This document shows positions 1-9,800 of a stretch of 64,000 nucleotides of DNA, in pieces. This stretch comes from Actinomycetota bacterium (GTDB lineage: Bacteria; Actinomycetota; Acidimicrobiia; Acidimicrobiales; JAJPHE01). A program made the position numbers and the translations under genes. The notes beneath the pieces were generated by a model. The model was not told the origin of the DNA. It saw only the letters and a list, made by a program, of their open reading frames with translations, and did no database searches. The stretch covers positions 1 to 64,000 of the forward strand of contig DAHUYE010000013.1 in the NCBI GenBank assembly GCA_027315345.1. The letters run 5' to 3'. The first letter of the stretch is position 1. Each line of letters begins with the position of its first letter.

Positions 1-60
1 CAACGAAAGAAGGTGCTTTACAACCCAGACGATCCGCGGTATCAATCATCCACGAGTTGA
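1..60 (+). CDS. possible C-terminal tail of a gene starting outside the window
   Basis: Frame 1 is open from the window edge to a TGA at 58-60 and gives 19 residues ending in RYQSSTS. The composition looks protein-like, but the piece is too short to identify. The TTG start of the next gene at 57 overlaps the stop, as in a coupled gene pair. It may equally be chance. Confidence 0.2.
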   Translation, partial: QRKKVLYNPDDPRYQSSTS

Positions 61-935
61 GAGCAACCGCCTTCAGCTCGAGGTTGATGCGAAGACTGTC
101 GCAGACGACGGCTTCCTACACCACCGCGCGGGACTCAACCGAGGGGATCGGACGACGACTCCTCGGCGATCTCATCGAGGCGAGTGTTGCTGAGGGGTTC
201 CGAGCCCTGAGCCTCAGTGTCGCTGAGAACAACCCAGCGCGCCGTCTGTACGAGTCGGTCGGCTTCGTCCCGGTTCACAAGCATGGCCACACCTACACGA
301 TGGTCCGACAAACCTCTTCACCAGGGGACGTCACACTGGCCACCTACGAAGCCCGGGCGAATGTCTACCGCGACCATGAAGGACCGCGGCCCCCTGCGCT
401 CGAGGCCTTCCTCGACCGCCTCGCCAGCCTGGTGCCTGGCGGCAGGGCCCTTGAGGTGGGAAGCGGGACGGGTTCCGACGCCGACCGTCTCGAGGAGCTA
501 GGGCTTCAAGTCGAGCGTACCGACGCCACCCCCGCGTTCATCGAGATGCAACGAGAGGCTGGGCATAGAGCCAGGCTTCTTGATGCCAGGAGAGATGAGC
601 TCGGCGGTCCCTTCGACGCAGTCCTGTCCATAGCGACCCTCCACCACCTGACCCGAGAGGAACTCGAGAGCTTCCTGGCCAAGGCCAGGGCAGCTGTGCC
701 TCGCGGAGGCGTGCTGGCTGTGACCCTGAAAGAAGGGGACGGGGGGGCCTGGTCGGATGCCAAGCTCGGCCAGCCTCGCTACTTCGTCTACTGGCGGGAG
801 CCGAACCTGCGCGACATGGTGACCCGAGCGGGATGGAAGGTCCTCTCGTTGGACCACATAGAGGGCCGAGAACCATGGCTGTTCTTGCTGGCGCGCCGCG
901 ATGATGTCGACGATCTCGCACCAAGCGATACCTAG
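57..935 (+). CDS. GNAT acetyltransferase remnant joined to a class I SAM methyltransferase
   Basis: Residues about 28-85 look like the second half of a GNAT acetyltransferase: the acetyl-CoA-binding stretch GIGRRLLGDLIEASVAEGF, then NPARRLYESVGF. The first half of that fold is absent. Residues about 95-280 form a complete class I methyltransferase with motif I ALEVGSGTGSDAD, an acidic strand end (ERTDA) and LSIATLHHL as the post-II strand. The methyl acceptor cannot be told. The TTG at 57 opens the frame, but an in-frame ATG at 300 (residue 82) could start the methyltransferase alone. I infer that a truncated acetyltransferase was fused in frame to the methyltransferase, perhaps by rearrangement at a mobile-element edge. 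A real bifunctional protein is less likely because the GNAT fold is incomplete. Confidence 0.6.
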   Translation: MRATAFSSRLMRRLSQTTASYTTARDSTEGIGRRLLGDLIEASVAEGFRALSLSVAENNPARRLYESVGFVPVHKHGHTYTMVRQTSSPGDVTLATYEARANVYRDHEGPRPPALEAFLDRLASLVPGGRALEVGSGTGSDADRLEELGLQVERTDATPAFIEMQREAGHRARLLDARRDELGGPFDAVLSIATLHHLTREELESFLAKARAAVPRGGVLAVTLKEGDGGAWSDAKLGQPRYFVYWREPNLRDMVTRAGWKVLSLDHIEGREPWLFLLARRDDVDDLAPSDT

Positions 936-1289
936 GCGCCGCGGTGCTCGACCAGCTCAGCGACCTCGAGATCTGGCTCGGCCGTGACCGGGTCGAAGAC
1001 TGGCGCCCTGACCAGCTGCTCACCGGCTTGCTCGGGGCCGACGGCGGCTACCTCGAACCCGCGCTCACACGAGTCGAGGTCCTGCGTCCGGCGCAGCACC
1101 GAACGCCAGTTCAGGGAGCGGATGCGGTTTCGTGCGGATCCGCGCCTGCGGCAGCCCCGTTCGAAGATACGGACGGCCGCGTGACACCGCGTGACACCCA
1201 GAGCCGGCATCAAGGGACGATCTCGGAGTGCCGGTCGGTCGGGATATTGAGACATGGCCACAACTGGAGGGCCGCCCGGCAGGCCCCAG
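936..1289. other. gap without a supported gene
   Basis: About 350 bases between the methyltransferase and the lipoprotein. Both strands are open for more than 120 codons (plus 944-1327, minus 932-1432), but neither translation shows a recognisable motif and neither has a clear ribosome binding site. It may be remnant DNA. I call no gene here. Confidence 0.4.
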
Positions 1290-2375
1290 CTATCCCCAGC
1301 ACAACCGCGGCGGCGAGATGGCGATGACCCCGCCTCCCGGTTCCTGGGCGTAGAGGACATGACCGCTGGCGACCGGATCGGCCACCTGGACCGGCTCGGC
1401 GGCTCGGACGGCGCCTTCGTTGGGATCAGCACAGGTGAGGCCGGCTCCGCTGGTGAGCCACAGCACCCCTTCGCTCACCTCGGATTCGACCCCCATGATC
1501 TGCTCGAAAGTGCCGAAGCCCTGGATGGCCGGCGAGATGAACTGAAAACCACTGCTCGACGGCTCGAAGGCGCTCCCCGCCATTCCGCCGCGATAGGACA
1601 GCCACACTCCCCCGGCGGTGGCTGCCGCGGTGCCGGCATTCACCGCTCCCGCCTGGTCGGTGGACCGGAGCAGCTGGCCGGTGCGGATGTCGTACTGGCT
1701 GACTGTCTCGCCACCGTCCTGATTGCCTGAGCTGACCAGGTAGAGAAGCCTTCCGGTGGGATCAGTGGACATCCAGGCGATCTGATTGGTGGTGGTGAGG
1801 TGATAGTCGACGGCGCCGGACACGGGATCCACGGCCCAGAGGTCCTCGCCGGCGGCGATGAACAGAGGGCCGCCCGCCGTTGCGGATAGCACTGGCCAGG
1901 GGGGATAGGACGTCGATCCTGATTCGCCCAGGGTGTGGGCAGCGTGCAGGACGAGATCCTCGGGGTCGAGCTGTTCGGCGATGGTGTGGGATCCCTGGCC
2001 GAGGACGACCCAGACCCAGCCACCAGTGACGGTCAGGGCTTCGGGACCGACGAGGCCCACCAGGCTGGCCCCGGTGTCCAGGGCGCGGGTGGACAAGTCG
2101 TATCGGACGGCGGAGACCCTCACCGGATCGCCCGAAAAACCAGGGCTCGGAAGGTCCAGCCAGTAGAGGGCCTGACCCGCCGGCGCCAGATCCTCCTCCG
2201 TTCCACTGGTGACGATCGTGCGACTTGGCCATCTCGCCACTGTGGTCGTAGCGGACGTCGTCTGGCTGAATACGCCGGTGGTGGTCGGGGCCACCGCCCG
2301 CCGGCCGCCTCCGCTACAGCCGGACGCCACCAGAGGAGCGATCACGGCCGCGACCATGGCCCACCGCCAGCGCAA
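1290..2375 (-). CDS. secreted lipoprotein, probably with a beta-propeller-like body
   Basis: The start is taken at the TTG at 2375 because AGGAGG lies seven bases upstream. An ATG 40 codons further up has no such site. From this start the first 20 residues form a lipoprotein signal: a basic head (MRWRWAM), a hydrophobic core and the lipobox LVASGC, with the acylated Cys at residue 20. A Thr/Ser-rich linker follows. The remaining 300 residues contain spaced Trp/Gly strands (YWLDLPSPG, GGWVWVVLGQGS, EDLWAVDPVSG, GRLLYLVSSG, GGVWLSYRGG), a pattern typical of beta-propeller repeats. No catalytic motif is visible. The protein probably sits on the outer face of the membrane as a binding or sensing protein. 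It is 361 residues long and monocistronic. Confidence 0.65.
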   Translation of the reverse strand: MRWRWAMVAAVIAPLVASGCSGGGRRAVAPTTTGVFSQTTSATTTVARWPSRTIVTSGTEEDLAPAGQALYWLDLPSPGFSGDPVRVSAVRYDLSTRALDTGASLVGLVGPEALTVTGGWVWVVLGQGSHTIAEQLDPEDLVLHAAHTLGESGSTSYPPWPVLSATAGGPLFIAAGEDLWAVDPVSGAVDYHLTTTNQIAWMSTDPTGRLLYLVSSGNQDGGETVSQYDIRTGQLLRSTDQAGAVNAGTAAATAGGVWLSYRGGMAGSAFEPSSSGFQFISPAIQGFGTFEQIMGVESEVSEGVLWLTSGAGLTCADPNEGAVRAAEPVQVADPVASGHVLYAQEPGGGVIAISPPRLCWG

Positions 2376-3235
2376 GATGCGACCTCCTGGCTCCGCGAAC
2401 CCCGGGTCGGCACCGCTCCGGAACCGCTTTGTCAGGCTAGACCTGTCCGCAAGCCGGCGTTCTGGGCTAACTGCCGCATATTTCATCTGATGCATATTCC
2501 CCCGAGGTGGGAAAGGTGCGGCCGTACCTGGACTTTCCCAGTCGCTGGGGGCAGTTCTGGACCGCCGACCTTCACCTGGACACCCACTCTGAGCAGGTCA
2601 TCGTCAGCTGAAGTGATGTCCAATGCCGGGATCCAGTCATCGGATGCAACGGGGTCCTTCCCGGCCTGGTGGGCCCCAAAGAGCTGCCGAGACCTGAGGC
2701 TCTGATCAGCCCGTGGCGCCTACCGGGCCCGATCTGAGAGGGCCCCCCAGCCCCGCTCTGCGCCTCAGGCATGAGGCCTGGCATTCGCCAAGTGGCCAAG
2801 AACGACGGGCTCAATCGACGGCCTCGGCGACCAATCCCGCAGCCGCGGCCTGGTGTCACCAGCGCGTGGCGGGGTGACCAGAGGGAATGCATGCAGCGGA
2901 GTCCGGGCAGCCTCCCTGGAAGGGGACCTCGGGGGGTCAAAGGCCTCGCGGATGGGGGAATACGCAGCTTCGGAATATGCGTCTCCACCAATAAGCCAGA
3001 GCCGAACGTACGAGCGAGATTCGGGGACAGTCCCCCGATAGGGACGGGGCCGAGGTCTCAGCTCGTGCCGCCCCTGCTCGCCAGCGCGACGGGGTTCCCG
3101 TCACCGAGGAGGTCCCGGACGGCCGACATACTGGGCCGAGCTTGACCGAGAGCTCTACGGCGTGGAGACCGTGGAGGAGCCCGGGGAAATCGCTGCTGAA
3201 CTCCGACTGCGCCGCATGAGACAATCTGACCACCA
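2376..3235. other. gap with no supported gene; possible gene fragment at the right end
   Basis: I find no credible gene in most of this 860-base stretch. Short open frames exist on both strands, but none has a recognisable domain. At about 3115-3288 the plus strand reads TYWAELDRELYGVETVEEPG and then a basic helix, AAELRLRRMRQ. This looks like coding sequence without a start, perhaps the end of a small regulatory protein, and it runs out of frame into the FRG gene. I treat it as a possible remnant only. Confidence 0.3.
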
Positions 3236-4903
3236 GTGGAAGTACCTATCCGCATCGATTCAAGAGACGACCTCCGGGACTACCTGAGGACTTTGCCGCC
3301 ACCGAAGCCCGGGCAGATTCGGGTCTTCCGAGGCCAGGTGCATCACCATGGCACGCTGATTCCTTCAGCGCTGCGCCAGCCGAAGAGCCCCGATAACCGG
3401 CGCTTCAGGGCCTACTGCACCTTGCTGGCTAGTCACTTGCGCGAAGAGTACGGCGAAGATGTCAGCGACCTTGACAGCTGGCTGACCTGGACGGTCGCTC
3501 TCGCGCAGCACTACAGCCTCGGCTCGCCTTACCTCGATGTCACGCAAGATCTCGACACCGCCCTTTGGTTCGCCACCCATCAGTCCGAGACCCACGCCGA
3601 GGTGTTGGTCATGGGCCAGCCTGGACCGATTGATCCAGTCACTGACCTTCCAGTGAGGCTTGCCCTGATTACGTTCGGCCACTCGGCAGAGCCAGTCGGG
3701 TACTTCTATGTTCTGGACGTTCCGGTTTGGGATGGCCACGGGCACCCAGGCCATGGTGAGCTGATCGATCTGAGCCAGGCGCCGGAAGTCTTCGCTAGCT
3801 CGGCTCGAATGAAGGCGCAGCAGGGATGTCTCATATACGCCAAGGGGACGACCGATGACGGAGATCTCAGTCCCTCGATGATGGCTCCGCCTATCGAGGT
3901 TCCAACCAGCATCAGCGGCAACTCATCCGCCATGAGCGTGGGCGATCTCTTCCCGTCTCCGGCCAATGATCATTGGTATGAAGCGCTGGTCTCTATACCG
4001 CTTAGCTTCGGCACGCCCGACAATCAGCATCTAGTGCTCCGGCCGACGCTGCCGATAGCCCTCTATTTCGACACCAACGACGACCGCCAGCTGCTTCGGG
4101 ACACTACGTGCATGTTGGCCAATCCCCTGTTGAGCGCCTTCTTGCGTTCGGAGCAGGATCGTGGTGCCGATTGGATCCACGCTGAGGCGTTCCCCGCGGA
4201 CGCCATCACCATCTTGATCGATGAGCCGTGGTACCTGGTGACTCCGCCACTTGGTGACGAATGGAACGAGTCGATCGCGATGCTTGGTCTTCCTACGGTG
4301 GCGCCTGTCACCAACCCGGAGCCGGGTGAGCCTGATCAGGCACCGCTCGACAGGGTACTGGTCGAGTTCAGCGTCCTCGAATACTCCATCTGGCGAGGGA
4401 TCGAGACAGCCGGCGAAACCAGGTCGGTCCGCCGCGGCCTCTATATCGAGCGACAGGGCAGCGACATTCGCCTCTGGGACTTCACCCAGGAAGTTCCCAA
4501 GGGGCCGATCACCTGTATGGGACCGCTACCGGTCCAATTCGACGTGGTCGAAAAGGGCTTTGTGATGCCGGGCGGGCGGTCGCCAACAGAGATCATGCCT
4601 CGGATATTCAAGAACTTCCTCGTGGTGCTGACGACACTGCGGGAGCTATCGAAAAAGCCTCTGGTCCATCCATTCCCGCGGATCAACGCAGATAACAAGA
4701 ACTACGTAGTTGACGTACAGGGCGGACATCAGCTGATCCGGACCGAGATTCCCGTGGCTGACTTCCCGATCTATCTGATCGGGCAAGGCTCTACCGACTC
4801 GACAGTGTTTGGTGGTGTCTTGTCCCTCAAGGACGCTGGGCGATGGTCGGAACTCAACGCAGAGCAGTTACAGCAGTCACTCGACGATAAAGCGACTTCC
4901 TGA
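3236..4903 (+). CDS. FRG-domain protein
   Basis: The N-terminal 120 residues match the FRG domain: VFRGQ at residues 30-34, a Pro/Ser-Ala-Leu-Arg element near 43-47, then ALAQHYSLGSPYLDVT at about 88-103 and ALWFATH at 109-115. This is the family's usual order of FRG motif, QH motif and ALxFA helix. The biochemical activity of FRG domains is poorly established, though they recur in mobile and defence-associated DNA. The remaining 430 residues show no domain I recognise. The GTG start at 3236 is the first in frame. The stop lies four bases from the stop of the convergent TPR gene, so the two are arranged tail to tail. The moderately lower GC of this pair compared with its neighbours fits transferred cargo. 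Confidence 0.75.
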   Translation: MEVPIRIDSRDDLRDYLRTLPPPKPGQIRVFRGQVHHHGTLIPSALRQPKSPDNRRFRAYCTLLASHLREEYGEDVSDLDSWLTWTVALAQHYSLGSPYLDVTQDLDTALWFATHQSETHAEVLVMGQPGPIDPVTDLPVRLALITFGHSAEPVGYFYVLDVPVWDGHGHPGHGELIDLSQAPEVFASSARMKAQQGCLIYAKGTTDDGDLSPSMMAPPIEVPTSISGNSSAMSVGDLFPSPANDHWYEALVSIPLSFGTPDNQHLVLRPTLPIALYFDTNDDRQLLRDTTCMLANPLLSAFLRSEQDRGADWIHAEAFPADAITILIDEPWYLVTPPLGDEWNESIAMLGLPTVAPVTNPEPGEPDQAPLDRVLVEFSVLEYSIWRGIETAGETRSVRRGLYIERQGSDIRLWDFTQEVPKGPITCMGPLPVQFDVVEKGFVMPGGRSPTEIMPRIFKNFLVVLTTLRELSKKPLVHPFPRINADNKNYVVDVQGGHQLIRTEIPVADFPIYLIGQGSTDSTVFGGVLSLKDAGRWSELNAEQLQQSLDDKATS

Positions 4904-4907
4904 TAGC

Positions 4908-6398
4908 TCATTCGACGCCAAGGCGGCGCCTCAGCGCATCCCGGCCTTCAACTGCCTGGTCCCAATCGGGTCTGAGCTCGACCGCCTTCTCGGCATAATG
5001 AAGCGCCTGCTGGTCGTTACCGGCCTGGTGAAAGACGGCGCTGACATTCAGCTGCACATCAGGATTCCCTGGATGGTCTCTCAGTAGCATGCCCGCATGA
5101 TGGAAGGCCTCGTCGAGCTCTCCGCCATAGGCGAGCGCCTCCATGAGATGCCGATGAGTCTCTAAATCAGTCGGATCCAGTTCATGGACCCGCCGATAGT
5201 GTGGAAGCGACCTCTCGAACTCGCGCGCTCCGAAGTAGCGGGCGCCGAGATTGAAGTGGCCTTGGATCAGCTTACGTCGTACCTCGCCCCGGTCCCAGCC
5301 AATCGCTTGCGCCCGATACACATACTCTAGGCCCTCCTCTAGCTGATCTAGCGCAATGAGTTCCTGCCCGAGGCAGAAATGAGCGACGCCTTCCTCAGGA
5401 TCTAGTTCAACACACTGACGAAAGATCTCGGCTGCCCGCTCTGCCTCTCCGGCCTCTCCCGCATTTATGCCCTCCTCAAGCAGGGCGGCGAAGCGTTCTC
5501 TGTCCGGTGCTCTCGCGGCAGGGACGTCGTCAAGGGCGGGTACCGGGCGACGCGCCGTCGGTCCGGCCGCGAAGACGATCGACTTCAGTTCGCTATCTGG
5601 CAACGTATCGATGACATGGTCAACCATCTGGTCGACGCGCGGACCTATTTCATATGCGCCGGGTAACAAGAACCCGAAGGCAGCACGCAGGTCGTTCAGC
5701 TGCCTCCATTCATCGACGGTATACGAAACGGTGCCCACCCAGTTCAGCGCCATGGTTGGTGGCATGTCCTGGCCAACCACCACATTCGGCCTCAGGTCGG
5801 GGCGAACCCGATGAACCAACTCGTCAAGCTGCTCCAGCTGCCCCTCGGCTGGCTCGGCGGTTGAAAGCCGAAGCAAACTGAGGTTCCCGACATTATCGAA
5901 CCCAGTCAGCGGCACGAGGCTCTGTGGATGCACAATGGCGTCATTGCGCACGTAGAGGGGCGTACGCTGAAGATAGAGGATCGTGTCATGCGCGTCTGTG
6001 GCCAGCCCGGCGACTCCTTGCTCGGCTGCCCTCACGAGTCGGGGCCAGTCGGTAGCGCCAAGGGCAACCGCCGCGTACAAGTGTTGGACGGTGAGTTGAA
6101 GGGCGATGTCCAGATACATCAGGGAGGTCTCGTAGTCCGCGGCGGCCGCAGCCAGTACTTGCTCCCGGATAGCCGGATCCGGGGGACCATGGAAGTGGTG
6201 AGCCGCATGGGTACCAGGTGGGCCGGACGGCAGGAAAAGATGATGAAGATCCTCCGCTAGTCCCTCCCAGCTGACTTTCATACCGAGGATGGCGCTACTA
6301 AGGGCCGACGTGCTCATGCCCCCGAGATCGCCTAGGACGGCGGCGAGGCTGTTCCAGCGCCTGAAGTTGATCGGCTTCCAGGAAAGGCGGGTCGTCAT
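4908..6398 (-). CDS. TPR protein with an N-terminal HEPN-like motif
   Basis: The C-terminal part, from about residue 300, is built of tetratricopeptide repeats: EAERAAEIFRQCVELDPEEG, LEEGLEYVYRAQAIG, FERSLPHYRRVHELDPTD and NDQQALHYAEKAVELRPDW. The N-terminal half is alpha-helical and contains YVRNDAIVHPQ, an Arg-Asn followed by His six positions after the Arg. This fits the Rx4-6H signature of HEPN ribonucleases (R157, N158, H163 when numbered from the TTG at 6416). HEPN function is my inference; the sequence shows the motif and helical context only. I chose the ATG at 6398; the TTG at 6416 would add six residues. It faces the FRG gene, stop to stop, four bases apart. The two may be cargo of the element carrying the relaxase. 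It could also be a plain TPR scaffold. Confidence 0.6.
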   Translation of the reverse strand: MTTRLSWKPINFRRWNSLAAVLGDLGGMSTSALSSAILGMKVSWEGLAEDLHHLFLPSGPPGTHAAHHFHGPPDPAIREQVLAAAAADYETSLMYLDIALQLTVQHLYAAVALGATDWPRLVRAAEQGVAGLATDAHDTILYLQRTPLYVRNDAIVHPQSLVPLTGFDNVGNLSLLRLSTAEPAEGQLEQLDELVHRVRPDLRPNVVVGQDMPPTMALNWVGTVSYTVDEWRQLNDLRAAFGFLLPGAYEIGPRVDQMVDHVIDTLPDSELKSIVFAAGPTARRPVPALDDVPAARAPDRERFAALLEEGINAGEAGEAERAAEIFRQCVELDPEEGVAHFCLGQELIALDQLEEGLEYVYRAQAIGWDRGEVRRKLIQGHFNLGARYFGAREFERSLPHYRRVHELDPTDLETHRHLMEALAYGGELDEAFHHAGMLLRDHPGNPDVQLNVSAVFHQAGNDQQALHYAEKAVELRPDWDQAVEGRDALRRRLGVE

Positions 6399-6850
6399 TG
6401 TCCACTCGTATCCCAACTCATGATTGCGATGGTTTGAAGTGGACCGGCCTGCCGCTCATAGACTGATCCAGGCTGGCAGAAGTCCGGTAGTCCCCGTTCT
6501 GGTGATTTGCCGGTAGCTGCCTGACTATGTACCCACCCCCCACGCCAGCATCCTGTCACCACTGGCGCCGGCTCCGGCTTCCACGCCGGCAACCGACCGG
6601 TCGGTGTAGGCCAACAGGCGCACCCGTGCCTCCGTGGCGAAGGCTCCATAAGCGCCCCAGGGCCTCGTCGCGAGGGACGCTCGGTCGCGCTCGTGGGGAT
6701 ACCCGACTATCCCCATAACCCGAGCAGGCACATCCCTGTAGGACGACCGCGCCGACGCTCCGGGGTGCCGGTAGGAGGCGGTCCCGGGTTATGAGTTCCG
6801 GGTTCTGCTGGCCGGGACCGGGAGAGCGTCGATAGTGCTCTCTGGCCGAC
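6399..6850. other. gap with no gene seen
   Basis: About 450 bases between the starts or ends of two minus-strand genes. The short open frames here overlap on both strands and show no domain. I see no tRNA, strong terminator or repeat. It presumably contains the promoter of the TPR gene. Confidence 0.4.
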
Positions 6851-9800
6851 CTACGGCTCGATCTGCGGGGGCCGGAGCTGGGGGGTCAGGCGGGCGGCCA
6901 TCAGGTGCTCGTCCATCTGCGGGCTGGCGGGAGTGGGCGGATCGTCGGGGACAAGATTGGCTTGGTCCGGGGAACCCACTCGGCTCAGCAGTGCCTCCAG
7001 GTGCGACTGCCGGGTCCCGAGTTCCTCCCGGCACTGACGGGCCAGGTCCAGGTACTCCTGGCGTTCGGCCTCCAGCTTGTGAACCTGACGCTCCGCCTTT
7101 CCGACGGCCTGATCGTGACGGGCGGCGGCGTCTTCGGCCAGAGCGGCCCATCGTCCGGGGCGCTCTGCCGGTTCGATCAGCTCAGGATGGCCCTGGGCCA
7201 GCGCCTCACGCTCGGACAGGGCGGCCGCCCGGGCCCGTCCTCTCAGCCCGGAGCGATCCATCCGGGACACGGCCAGCTCGGCATCCAGGGCGTCTATGCG
7301 TCGCGCCAGTCCGGCCTCGGCGCTGACCCGCTGGGCGGCAGCCCGCACGGCGGGGCGGAGGCGGACCAATCGCTCCAGGTTGGTCCGGGCCGCTTCGATC
7401 TCCTCGGACAACCCCGAGGCGATCTCCTCCTGGTCGTTGGCCACCCTGGTCATGGAGTCCACGCTCAGGCGGGCATCGGCGATGGCCCGATGTAGCCGCA
7501 CTTCGCTCCAGGAGCCCCGAGGGGCCTGGGCTCGGGCCTCCTGGCGAGCGGACAGCTCGGCCCGCGCCGCGCCGACCTGGGCGGCACGCCGGCCCGCCTC
7601 GCCCGACCACGCCACCCGTTGGGCGTGGGCGGCTTCCAGGGTGGTGATCTGGTCAGCCAGCTCCGCCGCCCAGCGGGCCTGGCCGGCGGCTCTGGCGGCG
7701 TTGCCAGCCAGCCGGGCGACGCCCTCAGCGGTCTGGGTGGCTCGGCGCTGGGCGTAGCGCTCGGCCAGCTCGGTGGCCACGGATGGCGGAGCCGGCTGGG
7801 CCTGGGCGGCCTGGATCATGGCCTCCAGGTGCTCGGTGGGCAACCCGGCCAGGGTGGGTGCTTCGGCGTGGCCCAGGGCCAGGGCGGCCCGCTCCCACCA
7901 GGCCCGGGCATCGGCGCGTGTCACCGGGGGCCGGGGGCCGAGAGCTTCGGTGGGGTCGTCCCATCCGAAGGCCTCCCGGTAGCCGGCGACGGCCCCGGCC
8001 CGGGCCAACCAGGAGGCTGCGTCGTCCTGGGGGCAAAGTCCGAGTCCGGTCGCCCACGCCGGTTGGTCGGTTGCCACCTCCTCGGCCAGCACCGCCACTC
8101 GGGCGTCCATGGCCGCTGCCACCTGGGCCAGGGTGGCGTCCAGATCAGATCCGTAGGAGGGACACAGCTCGGTGAAGCTGGCACTGCCCACCAGGTGCGC
8201 CGAGCGCTCGGATCCCCGCAGGCGCCAGTGGAGCACGGCGGCGATGTCACCGGCGTCCTCCAGGCCCCGCAGCCCGGCCGCGTCGACCAGGGCGGCGCCG
8301 GCGTCCATCCCGGCCGCCTCGATGGTGGCCAGCCGGGCGGCCAGGGTCCCCCAGGCATCCGCCTCCACCATGGCCCGAGCCAGAGAGGTGTCGTAGCGGG
8401 CGGACAGGACGGCCATCCAGCGCTCCCGGCCGGCCTCGGCCAACAGATCGCTCCAGATTGGGAACAGGCTCGCCAGGCTGACCGCCCGGCGGGCCTCGGC
8501 CTCGGCGGTGGCCAGGGCCGAGCGGGCGAGGGGGTCCTCCTCCCGCTCGAGGATCCCGGCCAGCACGGCCAGGGGGTCCTGGAGCGGTCCGTCCTGGTCG
8601 GCTCCCTCGGGCCGGGTGCAGATGACATAGGCGTGGTTGGCCAGCGCCCCTCGGGTCAGGCCCACGTACAGGCCCGCCCGGGAGGTGGAGGCGCTGATGA
8701 GGACGTGGGTGGCCTCCGCCGTGGCGCCTTGGGAAGAATGAACCGTGCCGACGTAGGCCAGCTCGGCGGAGGTGGCCAAGTAGGAAGCCGCCAGCTCCAC
8801 CCGCTCGGGGACGGGCCGGCCCGCTGAGTCCAAACGGGCGGCGGTGATGCCGTCGGCGTGCACGCCAATCACCGCCCAGCGGTCCCGGTTGGCCACCCAG
8901 GACCCGGCCGAGGTGGTGGCGCTCCGGGCATTCTGTCGGGTGACGATGCGGTCCCCAACTCCGGCCCGGTTGCCGTCGGCCAGGGCCACGGTGACGGCGT
9001 CATCCACCCGGCCGGCTTCGACCAGGGCATCCCGGAACCGGCCCGACAGCCCGGCGGCCGCCTCGTTGGTATCGACCAGGACGAATGTGGCCCGCCCCCG
9101 GGCGGTATCGGCCAGGGCGGCTTCGAGGATGGCGGCTTCCATCTCCTCGACGCTGCCCCCGGTGATCCGGGAGCGCAGCTCGTATTCCTCCAGCACGGTC
9201 ACATCTCCGGCCCGCAGGCGCAGGCTGGCCGCTGCCTCCCAGGCGGCGGCGAAGCGGCGAACCTGGGTGAGCTCTGTGGCCCCCAGCGTCTCGACCAGAT
9301 GTCGGAACAGTCCCGACGCCTCGGGGGCCTCGAGCTGGTGATGGTCGCCCATCAGCACCAACTTGGCCCCCGCCGCGGTGGTGAGCCGGGTCACCTCGTC
9401 CAACACCATGCGCGACGCCATGGCCGCCTCATCCAGGATCACCAGGGCGCCGGGAGCCATGCCGAACTGGCGCTGCCAGGCGGGATCGGCGCGCTCCTCG
9501 GGTGCGGCATGGGCGTGCTCCCAGCACAGCTTGGCCGTGTTGAGGGCGTGGATGCCCGCGGCGTCGCCCAGCATCCGGGCCGCCGTCTCGGACGGTGCCA
9601 GTCCCATCACCGGGCGCCCCGAAGAGGACCAGGCCCTGGCCAGTACTCCCATGGTGGTCGTCTTGCCGACCCCGGCCGGGCCCAGGACCGCCTCTACCGG
9701 ACGGCCCGAACCTAGCAACCCCCGCACGGCCAGCTCCTGGTCCAGGCCGAGCCCGGCCTGGCGCAGGACGTTGCCCACCCGCCGGCCAGTGACCACCGGG

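Noticed and set aside
944-1327. 127-codon plus-strand ORF and the 166-codon minus-strand ORF opposite it
   Set aside because: Neither has a ribosome site or a recognisable motif, and the two overlap completely. At most one could be real, and I cannot tell which.
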